Origin: Culex pipiens pallens
Taxonomy: Eukaryota > Arthropoda > Insecta > Diptera > Culicidae
Assembly: GCF_016801865.2 (NCBI RefSeq)
Contig: NC_068938.1
Span: 182,176,948 to 182,240,947 of the forward strand
Reading direction: 5' to 3'
DNA length: 64,000 nucleotides
Each line of letters begins with the position of its first letter. Position 1 is the stretch's first letter. The notes under the pieces are model-generated. The model ran no database searches, was not told the DNA's origin, and was given only the letters and a program-made list of their open reading frames with translations. Shown one piece after another: positions 1 through 14,630 of this stretch. Made by a program: the position numbers and the translations under genes.

Positions 1-249
1 TTATGGGTTTGACGATATCTCGAGATTGGATGGACCAAACTTATCCCGTGTGGATGATGAAGCTCGATTTTGAAATTTAGTTTTTAGAAAAATTACAAAA
101 ATCAAAAACTGACGTTTTTATATATTAAAAACTAAACAATATTTTTTTTCTTTTTTTTAACTTTTTAAATCTGCCTTCGTCATGCTCACGGGACCGGTTC
201 AATGAGCAGTGTTGAGATTTCGTCGCAATTTCGTCCTTGTTTTAGGGCA

Positions 250-450
250 ACTCAAAAACCAAAACAGTGTCAAAAAGTTACTTTTTAAAACAAGTGCTGA
301 AAAATTTTACTTTTTAGCATTCCAATGAGTGCTATAATGAACTTTTCAGCACTCTTATTTTGCTGATGGTAGTTAATCCATTTTGTCACATCTGAATGAC
401 AGGCAAAGTAGGTATTTTCAAAACGGAATTACACGAAAAACTAAATTTCC
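250..450. repeat. Diverged copy of the 'CGGAATTGCAA' repeat family
   Basis: Motifs such as CAAGTGCTGAAAA, CTTTTCAGCACTC, GAATGACAGG and ACGGAATT occur in the same order as at 60096-60526, and on the opposite strand at 22548-22881 and 41525-41894. It is degraded and its ends are not definable. Confidence 0.5.
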
Positions 451-479
451 TTCATTTTTTTTATTCATTCAAGCTCACC

Positions 480-1560
480 GTGCCGCGCTCCACGCTCGTC
501 ACGTGGTGTCATTCTGGGGTGCCATCATCGACCGGCTCACCCGGAGGACCATTAGTTTGAGCGATGCCGCCCTTTGCCACTACGGCAAACATTAGTGAAC
601 GTTTCGCACGCGATTCCGTCCTTTATTCATTCGCAAAACGCTTTCCGCGTCGAGTGTTTGCTAATGTGGGCAGCACTTTTGTTCCGTTTTTCGTCGTTGT
701 TTTGGCAATCATGTTTTGGGTTGTCATTTGCCGGAGGGGGGGGGGAGGATAATCTAAATTGGCGGGAAATTGCTATTTTGGCTGATGAGCAGTCATATTA
801 AGGGAGGTCGAGGGTGGCCTTCTGCTAATCGTAATTATGATTATTTTGAGCAGTTGATGTTTATTTAAGTAGTTTGGTCATTTCGGTTTTCAAAACGGTG
901 ATTTTCTCTTGAAAAAAAATCCTTTGCTTCTCCCAAATCCAAATACCATCAAGTTTCTCCATTAGTTCCGATCAATTCCCAATTTTCTGCAGCGTTTTCA
1001 ATTTCAATTATAAAATGCAGCTCGCTCCGAGCAAGGACCCTCTTGATGAGAATTTATTTAATTATTTATCATTTTCTTTTTCTCTGCACTCCGAGACCTG
1101 TCAGCTGCACAGCACTGCTGTGAGTGTCTCCATCTAGGGAGGAGACAAAAAATCTATCTTCCTTCAAGAGATAAGGTTTCCTTCAAGGGGGTGGTCATGT
1201 CCTAAGCTTCAACTATTTTGAACCCTTAGTAGAGGGACTCTCTCTTCTTTTTCTTGTGTGTGTCGAATTCTTTCTCAAGTTCTCAACATCAGTGCAAGGT
1301 ATGCAATTTTCATCAAATTAATTAAACTCCTCATTGAGTGTGGCTGAGTGTAATCTGAAAAAAGATATCAATTTATTTCCTTCGATTGCTGAACTGATCG
1401 ATATTGTTTTGTGGGAGCTTCTTCGAGCTTTTTCTCGATAACGTTCAGTCGAGTTGAGTGCTCCATTAGTTGCACTGTTAGGACGTTAGATTGCTGCAAC
1501 TGAAATTGGTTGATAAAATCACATTACACAGAAAGAAATCGTAATACTCATCAGGGAATG
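480..1560. other. Low-repeat stretch, no gene recognised
   Basis: This 1.1-kb segment is less AT-biased than its neighbours (480-760 is notably GC-richer) and shares no obvious motif with the repeats elsewhere in the window. Short open frames exist but none looks like a known protein. A CT-rich stretch with an initiator-like TCAGT near 1286 and a donor-like AAGGTATGC at about 1297 could belong to a 5' non-coding exon; that is speculation. Confidence 0.3.
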
Positions 1561-1599
1561 ACGACAGATTTGGTGTCAAAAAATGAATAATAACGTCAT

Positions 1600-1860
1600 G
1601 ATTCGAAATCCGGACACTTAGTAGCATATCATTTTTGTTATTGCTGGCAAAAAAATCATGTAATAAGTTGGAAATGTAGAAATATCATCAGGACGTAGTG
1701 TAAACAGTCAGTTTCAAGAAAATGCAAGCAAATGATATCTTTTCTAACAATTTTTCATCAGATTTTTAAATTTAAAATGACTTGTTGTGCTTCGAATCCC
1801 GGACACTGATAAAAGCTGATTCGAAATCCGGACACTTTTGCTTCGAATTCCGGACACTCG
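1600..1860. repeat. Four copies of a TTCGAAnTCCGGACAC motif
   Basis: Near-identical 16-mers lie at about 1602, 1792, 1820 and 1841, the last three within 70 bp. They look like terminal or subterminal motifs of a degraded mobile element; no coding capacity is seen. Confidence 0.5.
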
Positions 1861-3510
1861 ATTTTACTAATGAATCGCACCAATATGGACTGAAATGTTA
1901 GTGAATGGCATTCTTTAGGTCTCAAATAAGCTGTTAACATTAAAACAATCGATAGTATATATAAAAATTTGCTAGAATTTAAGGAAATCGAAACCATAAA
2001 TTTCTGCTTTGCCTTCCCGGTGCTTCGAACGCCTATGAAATATTTCAAGTGAAATGTTTCGCATTTTTGGTAAACTTATAATTTTATTGTATTTACTTGT
2101 TTTGGCATTAACTACAGCGTTCAAACAAACTTTTAAATACAGTTACTTTGACATTCAACAACCACGACAGTCCCTTTGATCAATCATCCATTCGAACGTA
2201 TTATCCAAATAATTTCACAAACAATCAAGATTAGTTCCGTTTCCGAATTTTCGTCCGAGTGAATATTCAAGTCTGAGCTACTTTCGTTTGCATCCAGACA
2301 TGTGCGTGTAATAATTGTACTCGATGTCACATGTTTTCCACCTACATATGTGTTAGTGCAAAACCTTACTCACAACCGTGTTGCAGAGTGTGAGTCACCC
2401 ACATACCAACATGACAAGAAAGCCACATTAATACATGGTAAGATAAATAATATAGCAACAAAAACAAACCCCCATCATGAAAAACAACGACCAAAACAAA
2501 TATGCCGAAACTTCATTTAAATGTTCAAAAGCTCTTTAAAGACTGAGAGTCATCTAAAAACCAAAAAGTATATAATTCAATTCATCAAACACAACAAATA
2601 CCACAACACACAATCGAACAAAACCCATGAGAGTCGACACTCAAGAAGATAACTGATCATTGATGCCAGGTAAAATCACCCAGATATCACCAGAGGCCAC
2701 CATGACTTAATCCCACGTAGCTAACCACGTAATACCAAATCCAAACACCCATAAATACCCGACCATAAAACTTCTATTGACATTATAATACTCTGAAATG
2801 TTAACCAATTTCTTAAATCACATGCAAAAATCGGTTATTTTATGTTTGAAAAAGTACCACATAGACCACAAAATCCATTTATAAAGCATTATTTGTGCAA
2901 TTGAACACCGCCTCGAGTCAGGTACCTTGACAAATCCCGCACACACACACGCCCAACAATTGAAAATTCGTCTTACAAAAAATGTACCAATAACAAAAAA
3001 AATCCAGATATTGTTCAAATCATACATGTTTCTTAAAGCAAATTTTTTGAGTTTTTGAAATTATTGTGTAAAATACTGTAATTTTGGAAAAAAGGCTATT
3101 CTATGAAAAATCAATTATCCAGGCAAACAAATTTTCATCATTATGTACATTAACATAATTTTTTATGTCGTCTAGCTTGAACTAAGCTAGAACCCAAATA
3201 AAACTAAAGCGGAGATTAAAATTTTTCACATTAAACTGTTTTTTCAAGTTGGTTTAAATTTTCATAATTTGCAATTTGGGTATCAATCAATTCTTATTTG
3301 TGTATGCTTTTTTAATTTATTTGTTTTTTTTTTTGAAGATTATATAATTTTTCACAAAATACCGTGTTTTTGAAAATACTAAATATGCAATGATTTGAAA
3401 AATTAAGGTATTTTGAGAAAATTTAAGTGTTTTACACAAAACAAAGTGAAAATCCATGCAAAATTCCGCTCCGTTTGATGCCCATATTGCAAATATTGAA
3501 ATAATTCGAA

Positions 3511-3630
3511 ATAATTCGAGCTGTCAAAAATCCACCAAGGCATCTACCGGTGGATACTTTTCTACCACAGATTTTTGTGCGATCAATGTGTTAGATGTTT
3601 TGGTGGATTTTTGACAGTTCGAATTATTTA
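3511..3630. mobile_element. Small hairpin MITE
   Basis: The ends are inverted copies of AATTCGAGCTGTCAAAAATC, continuing into CACCAAGGCATCTA, with a few mismatches (AATAATTCGAG... against ...TTCGAATTATT). The whole 120 bp can fold into one hairpin. AATAATTCGAA repeats just outside the left end. Confidence 0.6.
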
Positions 3631-4279
3631 AAAAAAATCCACCGCGGTTAACCAAATCAAATTAACAAAAGCCCTCAAATGTTCCTTTGACGCCAAAGCT
3701 CTAAAATGCTTTCCCGAAGCAGCAATAATTTTTCCTTCTAATTTCACTTCTTAGACCGATGTACCATGGCCACATTGCAAATCTAAAAAAAATAAGTGGG
3801 TACTTTCGAAAAATACGGCATTTTTTGAAAATTTTAGTATTTCATAAAAACTGTAATAATGTTAAAGTTCATAACAAATTTCGCCTCGTTAGATACTCAG
3901 ATTGTAAATTTTAAAAATTTGAGTATTAAAAAAAAACACGTTTTTCTGTGAATTTTTTTGTATTAATAAAAAAAACTCTTATAAATACCGCATAAAAATT
4001 TCGCTTCGTTTGATACCCATATTGCAAATTAGGAAAACTTCAATACTTTCGAAAAAATACTGTATTTTGTGAACAATTTTGAGTATCAATACTTTTAAAC
4101 ATACTTTATTTATAAAAATGTATGTTCTATGTGAAAGCATTAAAATTTATCATGATATGGTTGATTTAAGTCGATTTTAAAAAGATTTAATAACCGATTA
4201 TCGCCGATAGAATTATCGAAATAACGATCACGATAGAAGTATCGCAATTGAGCTTCAATAATTTTATCGAATAACAACC

Positions 4280-5730
4280 CTGCAATCTAGTTTTATTGAG
4301 GACACACACACACAAGCCGTAAGGATTTTTTTAGCGGTTTTTTTTCATTTTTGAAGATTTGGAGAATGTTGTGATATATTGAGATAATTCAACGAACTGA
4401 TCAATTATTTCTTATAAAGCAAGTATCAATTTTCAAGCCAATTTTATCCTGTATAAAATATGAAGCAAATACTGAGTATCGTGAGCGATTGAACTTTCTC
4501 AAGAAAAAACGCTCCACAAAGAGTTGCTAAGCTCTCTCGCTCAAAGGTTAAAGATGCTGTAATTAGCAAGACTTTCAGTGCCTCTCTCTCTCTCTCAGCA
4601 AGAATGTCAAGCTCGGAAAAAATCTCTTTTCATGCTTTTTTTTATGGAAAAACTTTTCACCATTCTTTCCATTTTATACAGGCGATTCCCCCGTTTTCAT
4701 CGGGATAATAATCATTGTGTTTGACCTTTCTCAACCGGCAAATACCAGGTGTACCCGGGTAGTCTGTTCAGTTGGAAAGAAAAAAAAAATATCTTTTCTT
4801 CTATCAGTTCTGGCGATGAAATCTTCTTCCTGCTGGTTTGCCCCAGCACTGCTGGTGTTAAAGATAACAAAGCCTTAGGAGCTCGTCCGTGACGGGAGCT
4901 TTGTAATTATTCCCAATTAATTGTGTGCCTCTTTGAGGCGGCAAAGTGTGCTCGTTTTACAAAAGAATTGAAAAGGGGAAAGGATTATCTGCGTTTCTAG
5001 CTCCGAGGGTTTTCTGATTAAAATATTGTGGATTAAAAAATAAAACACAAAAGGTGACAATTTCAGCTACATTCTATCATAAGCAAATGAGAAAATTGAT
5101 TAGTATTCCCAAAGAGTCATTGCTCATCAATAGAGCTCTGATGAGCTTTTGTCTCATCTTTCTCAATCATTATTCAACAGTCACAAGGAATCAATCCTCC
5201 CTCTGTAATTTCCAGTTACCAATTTGTTCCATTGACTGTCATAATGAGGGTGCAATCAATGCTTCGTTGAGCAAGCTTCTCGCCCCTTTCGCAGGATAAA
5301 GCTCAACTCTCGAATAATTGAGTTACACTTGGCCAAAGTTTCCTCATTAAAACCGACAACTTTTTGTGAAAACATTTCGAGGTTTTGTTTGCCATTGCGG
5401 GGGGAAACTTTCTGCAAGCGCATGAGAGCACGTGCTGCCTCCATTCAAATCGGAACAAATCATCGTCGATCGGCGCAGGCGGTCTTCATCAGTGTCAGCT
5501 GTGTCGAATTAAGTTCTGATAGCGGAAGTGATGATAGACTTTGGAACGTGAGCGCGGGGGGAGGGAAATTTCGGTATGGAAAATTGTGGTTTCTACGTGT
5601 TCGAGAAGCGGAACTTGAGTTTTGCTGCACGTTGAGAATTCCATACCAAATTAATCAAGCTGTCATAAAATTATCTTGTACAAGGTCAAAGGAATCCAAA
5701 TAAACTATTTTTAATAATTACAAAACAGGT
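4280..5730. other. Low-repeat stretch, no gene recognised
   Basis: It contains CA and CT microsatellites (near 4300 and 4580) and a moderately GC-rich part (4800-5580). The 124-codon open frame at 5329-5703 has no recognisable domain and no splice context, so it is not called. It may hold regulatory sequence, with no direct evidence. Confidence 0.3.
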
Positions 5731-6757
5731 TTCAATTAATGTTTTGAGCGATAAACCTTACAAAATTTGTATATTATTCTTCGGCCAAATCGGTCAACGT
5801 TTAGGTTGTTTGGCGTTCAAGTTTGTCTGGGAGATTTGATCAAAATGATTGAAGAAAAGATTATTTCAGAACTTTCCTAAATTCTTAATTTTAAAGTGGA
5901 ATTAACTCGAAGCTTCGTCAGGTGCTAGACTCTTATGTGCAATTCTATACATTCTAACTTGGTTAAAGACCGCAATAATCAGTTTGATCCTAAAAAGTTT
6001 TTTAGTGTGTTCTTATGACGAATTTTGCTGCTTTTTTTAAATAAGTATTTTTTCAAAAAATATTCTATAATGAACTTATTAATTGCAATTTATCTTTTCT
6101 ATCAACACGTGAAGTCAAACCATTTCTGAGTATAATTGCTGTAAAATACACAATTTTTCAATAATTTTTAACATGCCAACAACATTTCTGTGGCTCGTAT
6201 GGTGGCCTTTTTTGTTATTCAAACATTTTCGTTTTACAAAATACTGATAAACCGATTTTGGAAATTCATTTTATTCTGTAAGGCCATTGGAAATATTTTT
6301 CAAAGTTTATGTCGCCCCCTCTTCAAAGTCGGCCTATTTTGTCGAAAAACTTCAAAATTTTAATGAAAATTAAAGTTCAATCAACTGAAAATCAGTTAAA
6401 ATAAATATCATATTTAGCATGTTTGAACGCCTTTGAAAATATTTTAAATTTCAATAAAATACCAATGTACAGCCCCACGAAAAGTTTTTTTTTGCAAAGA
6501 AAAATTCATTCAATACATTGATATTTTGATTGGAAAGCAACTGGAGCATTTTAAAATACTGTTTTCATCCAAATGTTAAAACTTTGGCTTGTATTTAACT
6601 TCAATTTTTATATCTATTTTTTTATTTTTTGCCCGCGACTTGGGTCATAGCCGAGGGACATAGACTTTAAAAATTATTTGCAACGGCCTAATATTACTAA
6701 AAAAAAATTCAACTTACCAAAATTAAACTTTTTTTTGTGTAGAAAAAAAGGGAAATT

Positions 6758-7640
6758 TTATTTTTGAAACATTTTTAAATGTTGCCCTTTCAAAAGAGAC
6801 AAACATTCAATATTATGCCCTTTTGAAAAAGATTGAAAAAATTTAGGAATGGAATGGAATATATGAACATTGAAAATCGAACCATTAGTTGCTGAGGAAT
6901 CGACATTAGAAAATGGTGGGTAGTTTGGATGAGACTTGGAAAACATCAATTTTTCTGTCTTTAAATCTTTGCATGTCAATATCTCAGCAACTAGAGGTCT
7001 TATCAACAATGTTCTAAAAAGCAAAATAGAATTTTCTCAGCACTTTATTTTTTTTCAAAAGTGGGCAAACGTGGGCACTGATTTAAAAAAATCTTTAAAA
7101 CTGCCACTATTTTCAAAAAAGTTTCCTGAAAATGGAAAATTGTGCACTTTATCAAAATTTCACTAAAATACTTTTTGATTGCAAATTCCATTTTACATCA
7201 AAAAATGAAGTTGAAATTTTGCGACCAATATTTCGATTTTTTGGAAAAATCTGTATTGATTCAAAAAATCATAACTCCGTCAAAGATGTTTTGCACAATC
7301 TAGACATTTATGAAAAGTAGGCATTTAATTTCCACTAGAACATATTAAAAATAAAAAATAAATTAAGATAGTGTTTTTTTAGGCAAATCTAGTTTTTGTG
7401 ACAAAATAAATCAAAATATTGTTTTTTCGCAAATCAAGTATTGGTGACAAAAAATTAAAAAAATCTACAACTTTGCCGAAAACACCATATCGATCAAACA
7501 ATTTCTTCCAAAGATACAGATTTTTGAATTTTTAAGTATCATTAAAAAAGATTTTTGAATTTTCATGTATCATTAGAAAATTATATGGACAAATTGATGA
7601 TGCAAAATGGCTTCTTTGGGCACACCTAAGGTACCAAGAA
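6758..7640. repeat. Fragment of fold-back family 2
   Basis: It shares the ordered motifs of the other family-2 copies: AATATTGAATGTTTGTC, TTAGTTGCTGAG, GAAAATGGTGGG, CTTTGCATGTCAATATC and ATGCAAAATGGCTTCTTTGG. Related copies lie at 9060-9980, 16360-17395, 20944-21765, 44580-44718 and 46570-46690. No protein is encoded. Confidence 0.65.
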
Positions 7641-8759
7641 AGCAACAAATGACGTTAATTACACAACTCAACAATTTTGAAGTTGGTGTCAGTAAACGCT
7701 TCAGTATTGCCAAGGTATGATAGAATTGAGCTCTCTGAACATGATTCAATTGATAGAACTGATTTTTTTGTAAATTCTTGGCCAATAAATTGTGAGTGTA
7801 AAAATCGGGTACAAATGGTAAGGAATCATCATAGAAATCATATTAAAATTTTCAATTTTTGTTATTGGCGTGGAGTTCTCTAAAACTAAATTCTGTCGAT
7901 TGTAGCGTGTTCTCTCAAATCTATCATACCTGAGTAAATTGAAGTGCTTACTGACATCAGTTGTCGAGTTGTGTTTTTATTGTTTTTTAAATAAATTTAA
8001 ATTAATAAAAAATAGTATTTTTTGTAATTTTTCAACGACTTTAATCATAAACGAGTTAAACTTTTTTTTTTCAATTTAAATTATTCGTGAATCTTATATA
8101 CATATTCCGACAGAAAGGCTTGAAATCTGTTTTTATGTACCTTTAGAAGTTCAGCCAATCAAAGCCGAGTGGCTTAATCCAAAATCTAATTTGTAGTGGC
8201 CTTTTGAGTTCCTGAATTAGTTCGGAACAAATAAATTTAAAATTAAATGAAGAATTTTGTGTCTAACATTTTTCAAGTTTTCATTTGAATTAAATTTTCC
8301 TTGGGCATGAGTAAGGACCTCGACGCCGTTAGCAATGTTGGCTTTAAAATAAAATTGCGTGATAATATCACTTCCCCCCAGCCAACATTTTTGCCATGCG
8401 AAGCGGGCCTCGACGCTGTGTCTAGGTTTAATTCCTAGCTAGGAGCCATCAGTGTCTTAAGAGGTGGTCCCAAGGCCGAGTAGGAGTTCATGAAGCAAAT
8501 TAGTCGTCTCCCACCCCTTTTAAATTGAAAAATGAACTCTGAAACCAGCGCTTACTCACAACAGAAACAGAGGCCTCTTCTAGGCATTGTAGGATAGAAT
8601 AGATTTTGAAATTTATTTAAAAAAAATTATTATTACGTAGTATTTTGATATGTCAAAATTTCCATAGAGTCTCGGTCAATCAATAGTGCGATGATATCGG
8701 ACAAAATTCGTTAATCTGTTGAACTAACGGTTTTCGGATTATGGTTGTATCGACCATTG

Positions 8760-11700
8760 GGGGTCGTGCATAAACCACGTGGCCTTTTTTTGGAGAATTT
8801 TTGACTATTTTGATTTATAAACAGCATTCATGATTTAATTTAAATGCGCTTTAAAATATTTTCTTAAATTTGAAATTAATTAAATAGAAAAGTTTTGTTT
8901 CAGGAAAAAAATATTTCCATTTTATTTTAAGGAAAATATCTAGTTATGAAAGCTCCTAGTTAATATTCATTTTATTCCAAACATTCATGAAAATCCAAAC
9001 TAAAGCAACTTTTCTTTTTAATTAAGCATGATTGATTCCAATGATTCAGTGTGTCCAAAAAAGTCGAGCTGTTTAATTTTTTCTCCATACAAGAATCAGA
9101 GACAGGGACAAACATTCAATATTACGACCTTTTGAAATGTCAGTCTTAATTTTTTTTTTGAAAATATTGATTTCGAAAAGATCGGAAAATTTCACTAAAG
9201 TTTTATTTATAAACATTGAAAATCGCACCATTAGTTGCTGAGATATCGGCATAAGAAAATTATGGGTTGTTTGGGTAGTAAACATCCATTTTTCTGTTTT
9301 AAAATCTTTGCATGGCAATATCTTAGAAACAAAGCAACAAAGAATTTTCTCAGCATTTCAAATTTTTTTTTTTTCAAAATTAGGCAAACTTGGGCACTAT
9401 TTTTTTAAATTAATAACTGCAACTAATTTTAAAAAAGTTACCTAAAAATAGCTATAACTTGAAAACGGTGCACTTTATTTTCACTAATGTACTTTTAGAT
9501 TGCAAATTTGATTTTACATCGAAAAATAAAATTGAAATTAAGTTGCGGTCAATATTTCGATTTTTTTTAATCAGTATTGATTCATTCATAACTCAAACAA
9601 CGATTTTTTGCCCGTTCTGAAAATTTCTGAAAAGTTGGCAAAATTTAAAAAAAATAAAAATAGTGTTTTTTTGCAAATCATGTTTTAGTGACAAAAAGTG
9701 AAATTAAAAATCAGCAAAGTAAATTACCATTTATAATTTTTTTCAGTGTAGTTTTTATCCATAACTATAACTTTGCCGAAGACACCAAATCGACCAAAAA
9801 TTTCTTCAAAAGATACAGATTTTTTAATTTTCATTGCTGCCAAATTTGTATGGAAAACTATATGGACAAACTAATGATGCAAAATGGCTTGGGCACCAAA
9901 AAAGGTTTCAGACGGATTAAAAAAATCAAAAAATAAAATTTAGGAATAAAGACCGATTTTGTATAGAATTGCTTGAAAATCGATTTCGTGTCTTTAGAAA
10001 AAATGTAGACAACGCGCTAAAAATCATTATTTTAGTCATGGACATTCAAATTGTTTAAGTCTTACTCTTACTTTAAATTGATTTTGCTATCGACTACGTG
10101 TTTTGATAAATTTTTAAAAAGATTGAACTGAAATTTGGAATTTATTTTACATTTTTTCAGTTGTTTAAATAGGCAATTATCTACGATTTAAGATTTTTGA
10201 TCCAACTTTTGGTTGGAGATATTACCTCAAAATAAATACAAAAAAATATTAAATAAGTTAATTTTTCAATCTTTTCAATATCTTTTAAATTATTAACACT
10301 GGGACACCCAACGCATGTCCAATATACACGGATGCCAAAGCCTCCCTGAAACGTTGGAACGGTAACTTCAACTCACAGGTTTTCGGGCTTGTCTCCGCGG
10401 ATTTTCAGGCGATTTTTTTTACTAGAGCAAACAAAAGTTGGATCGACGTTTTTGATCGCATAAATTACAGATTTGATCATATCGAGTTCTGCAAAGTTTA
10501 AGGATCATCTAGACATCCTTATAATTCACTCAAAAAAAATGTCCCGGTTGGTTGAGTTATGCCCGAGAACCAGCGAGTTGAAAGTACCGTTCCATCATTT
10601 TAAATAAATTTTATTTATCTTGACGGCATTGAATTGAAATTTATTTCACAAATTGATATCGGCATTTGAAAATTAAGTGACTCTTTTAAACTTAAATTAT
10701 TTTAATTTGTCTTTATATTTGAGTGGTTTTATCTCAAATATGAAGTTGAGGGTATATTATATTTTCTCAGCTTAAAGAAAAACTAATATTTTCAGGAAAG
10801 GGCCCCTATTTTTTTTAATCTTTAAATTAATTGAGAAACAAAAACAATGTTTGCTTGAAGCTCGTTTTTTTTCTCTAAAAATCTAAAATGTTTGCCCATG
10901 TTTCTCTTTGGCTCAAGAGATGGTCCCTATTAACATAAAAAAAAAACTAAAAAAATACCTACAACTTTGACGATGGATAGTAATCGTGTATTTTATGTAA
11001 TGTTATGTAATATAACAATCCGAATTGTGTAACCTACGAAATAAGGAATATATTTTAGACCAAAATGTTCATCAAATTTTTTGGTGAATCTTAAAGTATG
11101 TATCGTTCGTTTTTTCGTTACTGGTTATTTTTTAATGTTAGACGTTTCTCTTGCAAATGAGGTAGTGAAACTGAAATTTTGCGCGATAATCCTGAAATTG
11201 GGGTTTTTAGTTTCTTTGTACTTAAAAAATATTGCATGAGAGAGGAGATACAAGATATCTTGAGTTTGTTTTAAGTGTCAAAAGGAAATCTTTCGATTAA
11301 GATTCTTCGATCACTTATAGGACCAGCTACGGTAGTTAGCTAAGATCTGAGATTTTGAAAAAAAATTTCGCAGAGAATCATTTTTAGACACTTCATTTAT
11401 AATACATATTTAGCTTTTTGCCTTGTTACGAAAATCTTATAAAATTGTCAGCAATATTTATTTTTTAAGTTGTTCCAAAATAGAACTATCGAAGACTACA
11501 TCTACTTTCAATGCAAATTTGCAAGCACATTTTTAGCTACTTGATACCATCAACAAAAAAATGAAATTGTGTTTGCATTTTGGTACGCTTTATTTAGGGT
11601 ATATTAACTTTGGATACTGTCACTTTATTTTTTAACAGCTTTTAAACTTTTGCAAAACGTAGTTACATGAGTATTAAAAAGTGTACATTCAATTACAGGC

Positions 11701-12013
11701 TCAAAGTATTGATATGAATCTGCTGAAATATATAATTCAATATTGAATTGGAAAATGTTATGACATTGAAATATAAGTAATATTTTAAACACAATAATTA
11801 TATGGTTTTGAAGTGTAACAAAAAATGAAAGCATATAAATAAATTTAAAGCGCGTATTTTTTTGTTTTTTTTAAGAAAAGATTTTTTTTAAAGGCCACGT
11901 GGTCAGCCGTCGACCCCCCCCCCTCCCCCCCATGGCTTTTCATGGTTTTTTTCGGTCGGATTTCGGACCCCCTCCCCCCCCCTAAGGAGACCACGTGGTT
12001 TATGCACGACCCC
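8760..12013. mobile_element. 3.25-kb element with 23-bp perfect terminal inverted repeats
   Basis: GGGGTCGTGCATAAACCACG at 8760, extended by TGG, is matched exactly in inverted orientation ending at 12013. Poly-C tracts (11913-11931, 11967-11982) and an extra inner GGCCACGTGGTC copy lie just inside the right end. The flanks show only TTG on each side as a possible 3-bp duplication. The interior is AT-rich, has no transposase, and contains a nested family-2 fragment. Confidence 0.7.
9060..9980. repeat. Fold-back family 2 fragment nested in the 3.25-kb element
   Basis: It carries the family motifs (TTAGTTGCTGAGATATCG, TTGCATGGCAATATCTTAG, TTGCCGAAGACACCAAATCG, ATGATGCAAAATGGCTTG) and ends near GACCGATTTTGTATAGAATTG, a diverged form of the family terminus GATTTCGTAGAGAA. 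Confidence 0.65.
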
Positions 12014-12019
12014 TTGTTG

Positions 12020-13860
12020 CGAATCGAGGGTCTACTGGAGCCTTGACGATCAAATGGAGCCTAACATTTCAAAAGGGCGCATGGGTTTTGTGAACAGGAG
12101 TGTGTCTCCTTCACTCAAATGACAGTTTACATAAGGTATAATAGAGATGCACTCTTGTTTGCAATGCTCTATGCCCTAATGAAATGAATGGCATGAAATA
12201 GTCGTCTTAATTACTAGTGTTCAACTTATGAACTGTTCATTTATGTTTATTGGTTTTTGGAAGCGGCAAGACTGGTTTAAAAACAAGATCCTTTACCTTA
12301 TTTGGCGTTATAATAAAACATTCGGGGATTTGAGATTAAATTTACTTTCAGACAGTTTAGTTTAGGTTGTTGATTAAAGTTAGATAGTTTTCCGTGGATG
12401 AATAATTGGACTTAAATGATTAGTTGATTTGAACGAAGTGTAACATTTCATTGGCATATCTATTTCTAGTTGTAATGTACGACAAGACTATTGACGGACG
12501 TGACAGGTCGGCAGTTAGTTTTCATCTTTTTTTCTCTAGTATTTTTTATTTCCTTTAAATTTGGAATACATCATAGGTTTCTTTTGTATAGATCTCCGAT
12601 TAGTTACATTTTCTTATTTAATTAACTAATAATTTAATTTATTCCGGGCCTTCTTACTTTGAATCACATTTTCAGATTTTCTTTATTCAGTGTTAAACTT
12701 AGATTACCGTAACTGTTCAAATCATCCAAGTTCTTACTACTCACATCAACACTAATTTTCTTTCACCTCCCCTCTCCCGATCCCCTATATCTTCCGGTGG
12801 TGTTCATTTGGTATGCAATACTAGTTCGGCCACTACCCTTTTTTCCACAAGAAACCGGACTTGGACTGACTTGAGGCCGCGTCCCCCACCTTGCTCCGTA
12901 AAACGAAAACGAAAACGAAACATTTTTCAAGTTTTCATTTGAATTAAATTTTAAAACATGCGAATAAAATTATGCATCGAATTACAAAAAAAAAATGTAA
13001 AGTAAACAATCCAACAAAATTATTTTAAACTGTTTAATGTTATGCAATCGCTCCATGCACACCTGGGAAAATCGCGGTTTTCCACATCGACAGCTGGGTG
13101 TCTCGAACTTCGCCTCCCAGGAGAGAGAAAGTCTTTTATCTTTTTGGCGTGCGCTTCCACCACCACCGCACCGCACCAAGCCAGCCAAAGTTGGCATGAA
13201 AATGTTCCGCTTTAATTTTCTAATTTTCCGGGAAATGGTCCGTAATGCTGAGGGGTTGGGAACTGGAAGCAGAAACGTGATTCGCGTGGGAATTCTCACT
13301 TTTTATTGGTCTTTTTGGAGGGAGAGATCGGAGAGTGGGTGCGGAAAAATTATACCATTGCGCTATTTTGCTTCGGAATGTTTTCTTTTGTGATTTGAAC
13401 CAAAATAATTGCCACATTAAATTAAGTTATTCCCTTTTTGCCGCCATAAACAAACCGCTCCGGGCTAAATCACTAGGGGCTTCCGGGTTGCATATCCTGG
13501 CAAAGCTGTTCGTGTTGTTTACATAGCTGTACACTTTCAATCATTTGGCACCATCAGCAGTTTAAAGGGAGGAAAAAAGGTGTAAAAAATGCAGAGGAGA
13601 AAAAAACCTAAAACAACGTAATGCAAAAAGGTACTCTGTACAAGGGGCGGGCAGGAAATGGAAAGGCTCCAGAAGCATCAAGTGGAACAACCTTCCAAAT
13701 CGGATCCGTTTCCGGATGGTTGTTTCCTCTTTGCTGTTTTTTGTTCCTACCTTTCTACCTGAGCGTTTTTCTGTTTGAACAACGGTGCGATCCTTAAGAG
13801 AGAGAAAAAAGGGAAACATTGCAACTGAAGTGGAATAATGATTTGCTTGCAGTGTTTTGG
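12020..13860. other. Low-repeat stretch with two GC-rich patches, no gene recognised
   Basis: The patches at about 13037-13400 and 13430-13560 stand out from AT-rich surroundings. Overlapping open frames on both strands (to 118 codons) resemble no protein I know and lack splice or start context. Being non-repetitive and GC-rich, they are the best places here to look for a 5' exon or enhancer. Confidence 0.3.
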
Positions 13861-14630
13861 AGCATGTGCTTTTTCTGTTGATTGTAGATATTTTTGATAA
13901 GTTTTACTCAAATATTATGCTTAATATTGCTGGTGAATAATATTACAAATCGTGAGTTTTTTTTAATATTTTTTTTTGTATTCAATTTAAAACTAACATC
14001 ATTTTTAAATTTTAAACTTTTCTTTTGCGTTTTTAAAAATTTTAAGGTTTTTGAATTTTGGTACTGACCTATAAGGATTGATCTTTAAAAATATTTGTTT
14101 TACCAGATTTTTGTAGAAATATCTTACCGTTAAAACACTTCTTGAACTTTGTAAATCCGTTTTATTTGTCAATAGATATTCCAATTTTAATACAGCCATA
14201 TTTAGGCTGATTTTTGAGTGACATCCCAGAGGTTCAAGGTCAAGCGAAGTTTGAATAAAAAATTGTTGTCTACGTTTTTATAGATCGATCCACCTATTAG
14301 ACCAGGTCAGTTAAAACCCATACCAAAAATCAAAACCTTTATGATTTTGAAAAACGCAATTTTCACCGATAGAATATTTTTATTTGTACAGATTCTGATT
14401 CAGGCTGGTAAAACACAACTTCCTACGTAGAAATCTCCGATGGGGTATATCGGTGTATGACATTTAACTCCAGCCACGCCGTGCGCCTGTCAGCAATTCT
14501 TTTTAATTTTGAAAATCTACTATTCATTGTATTTTTTTCGTATTTGTAATTGTGTTAGATTTTACTTTAACTCAAAAAAGGTGCAATTTATCAGTTTTTT
14601 TTGCAAAAAAAAACTTTTTGATTTAGAACC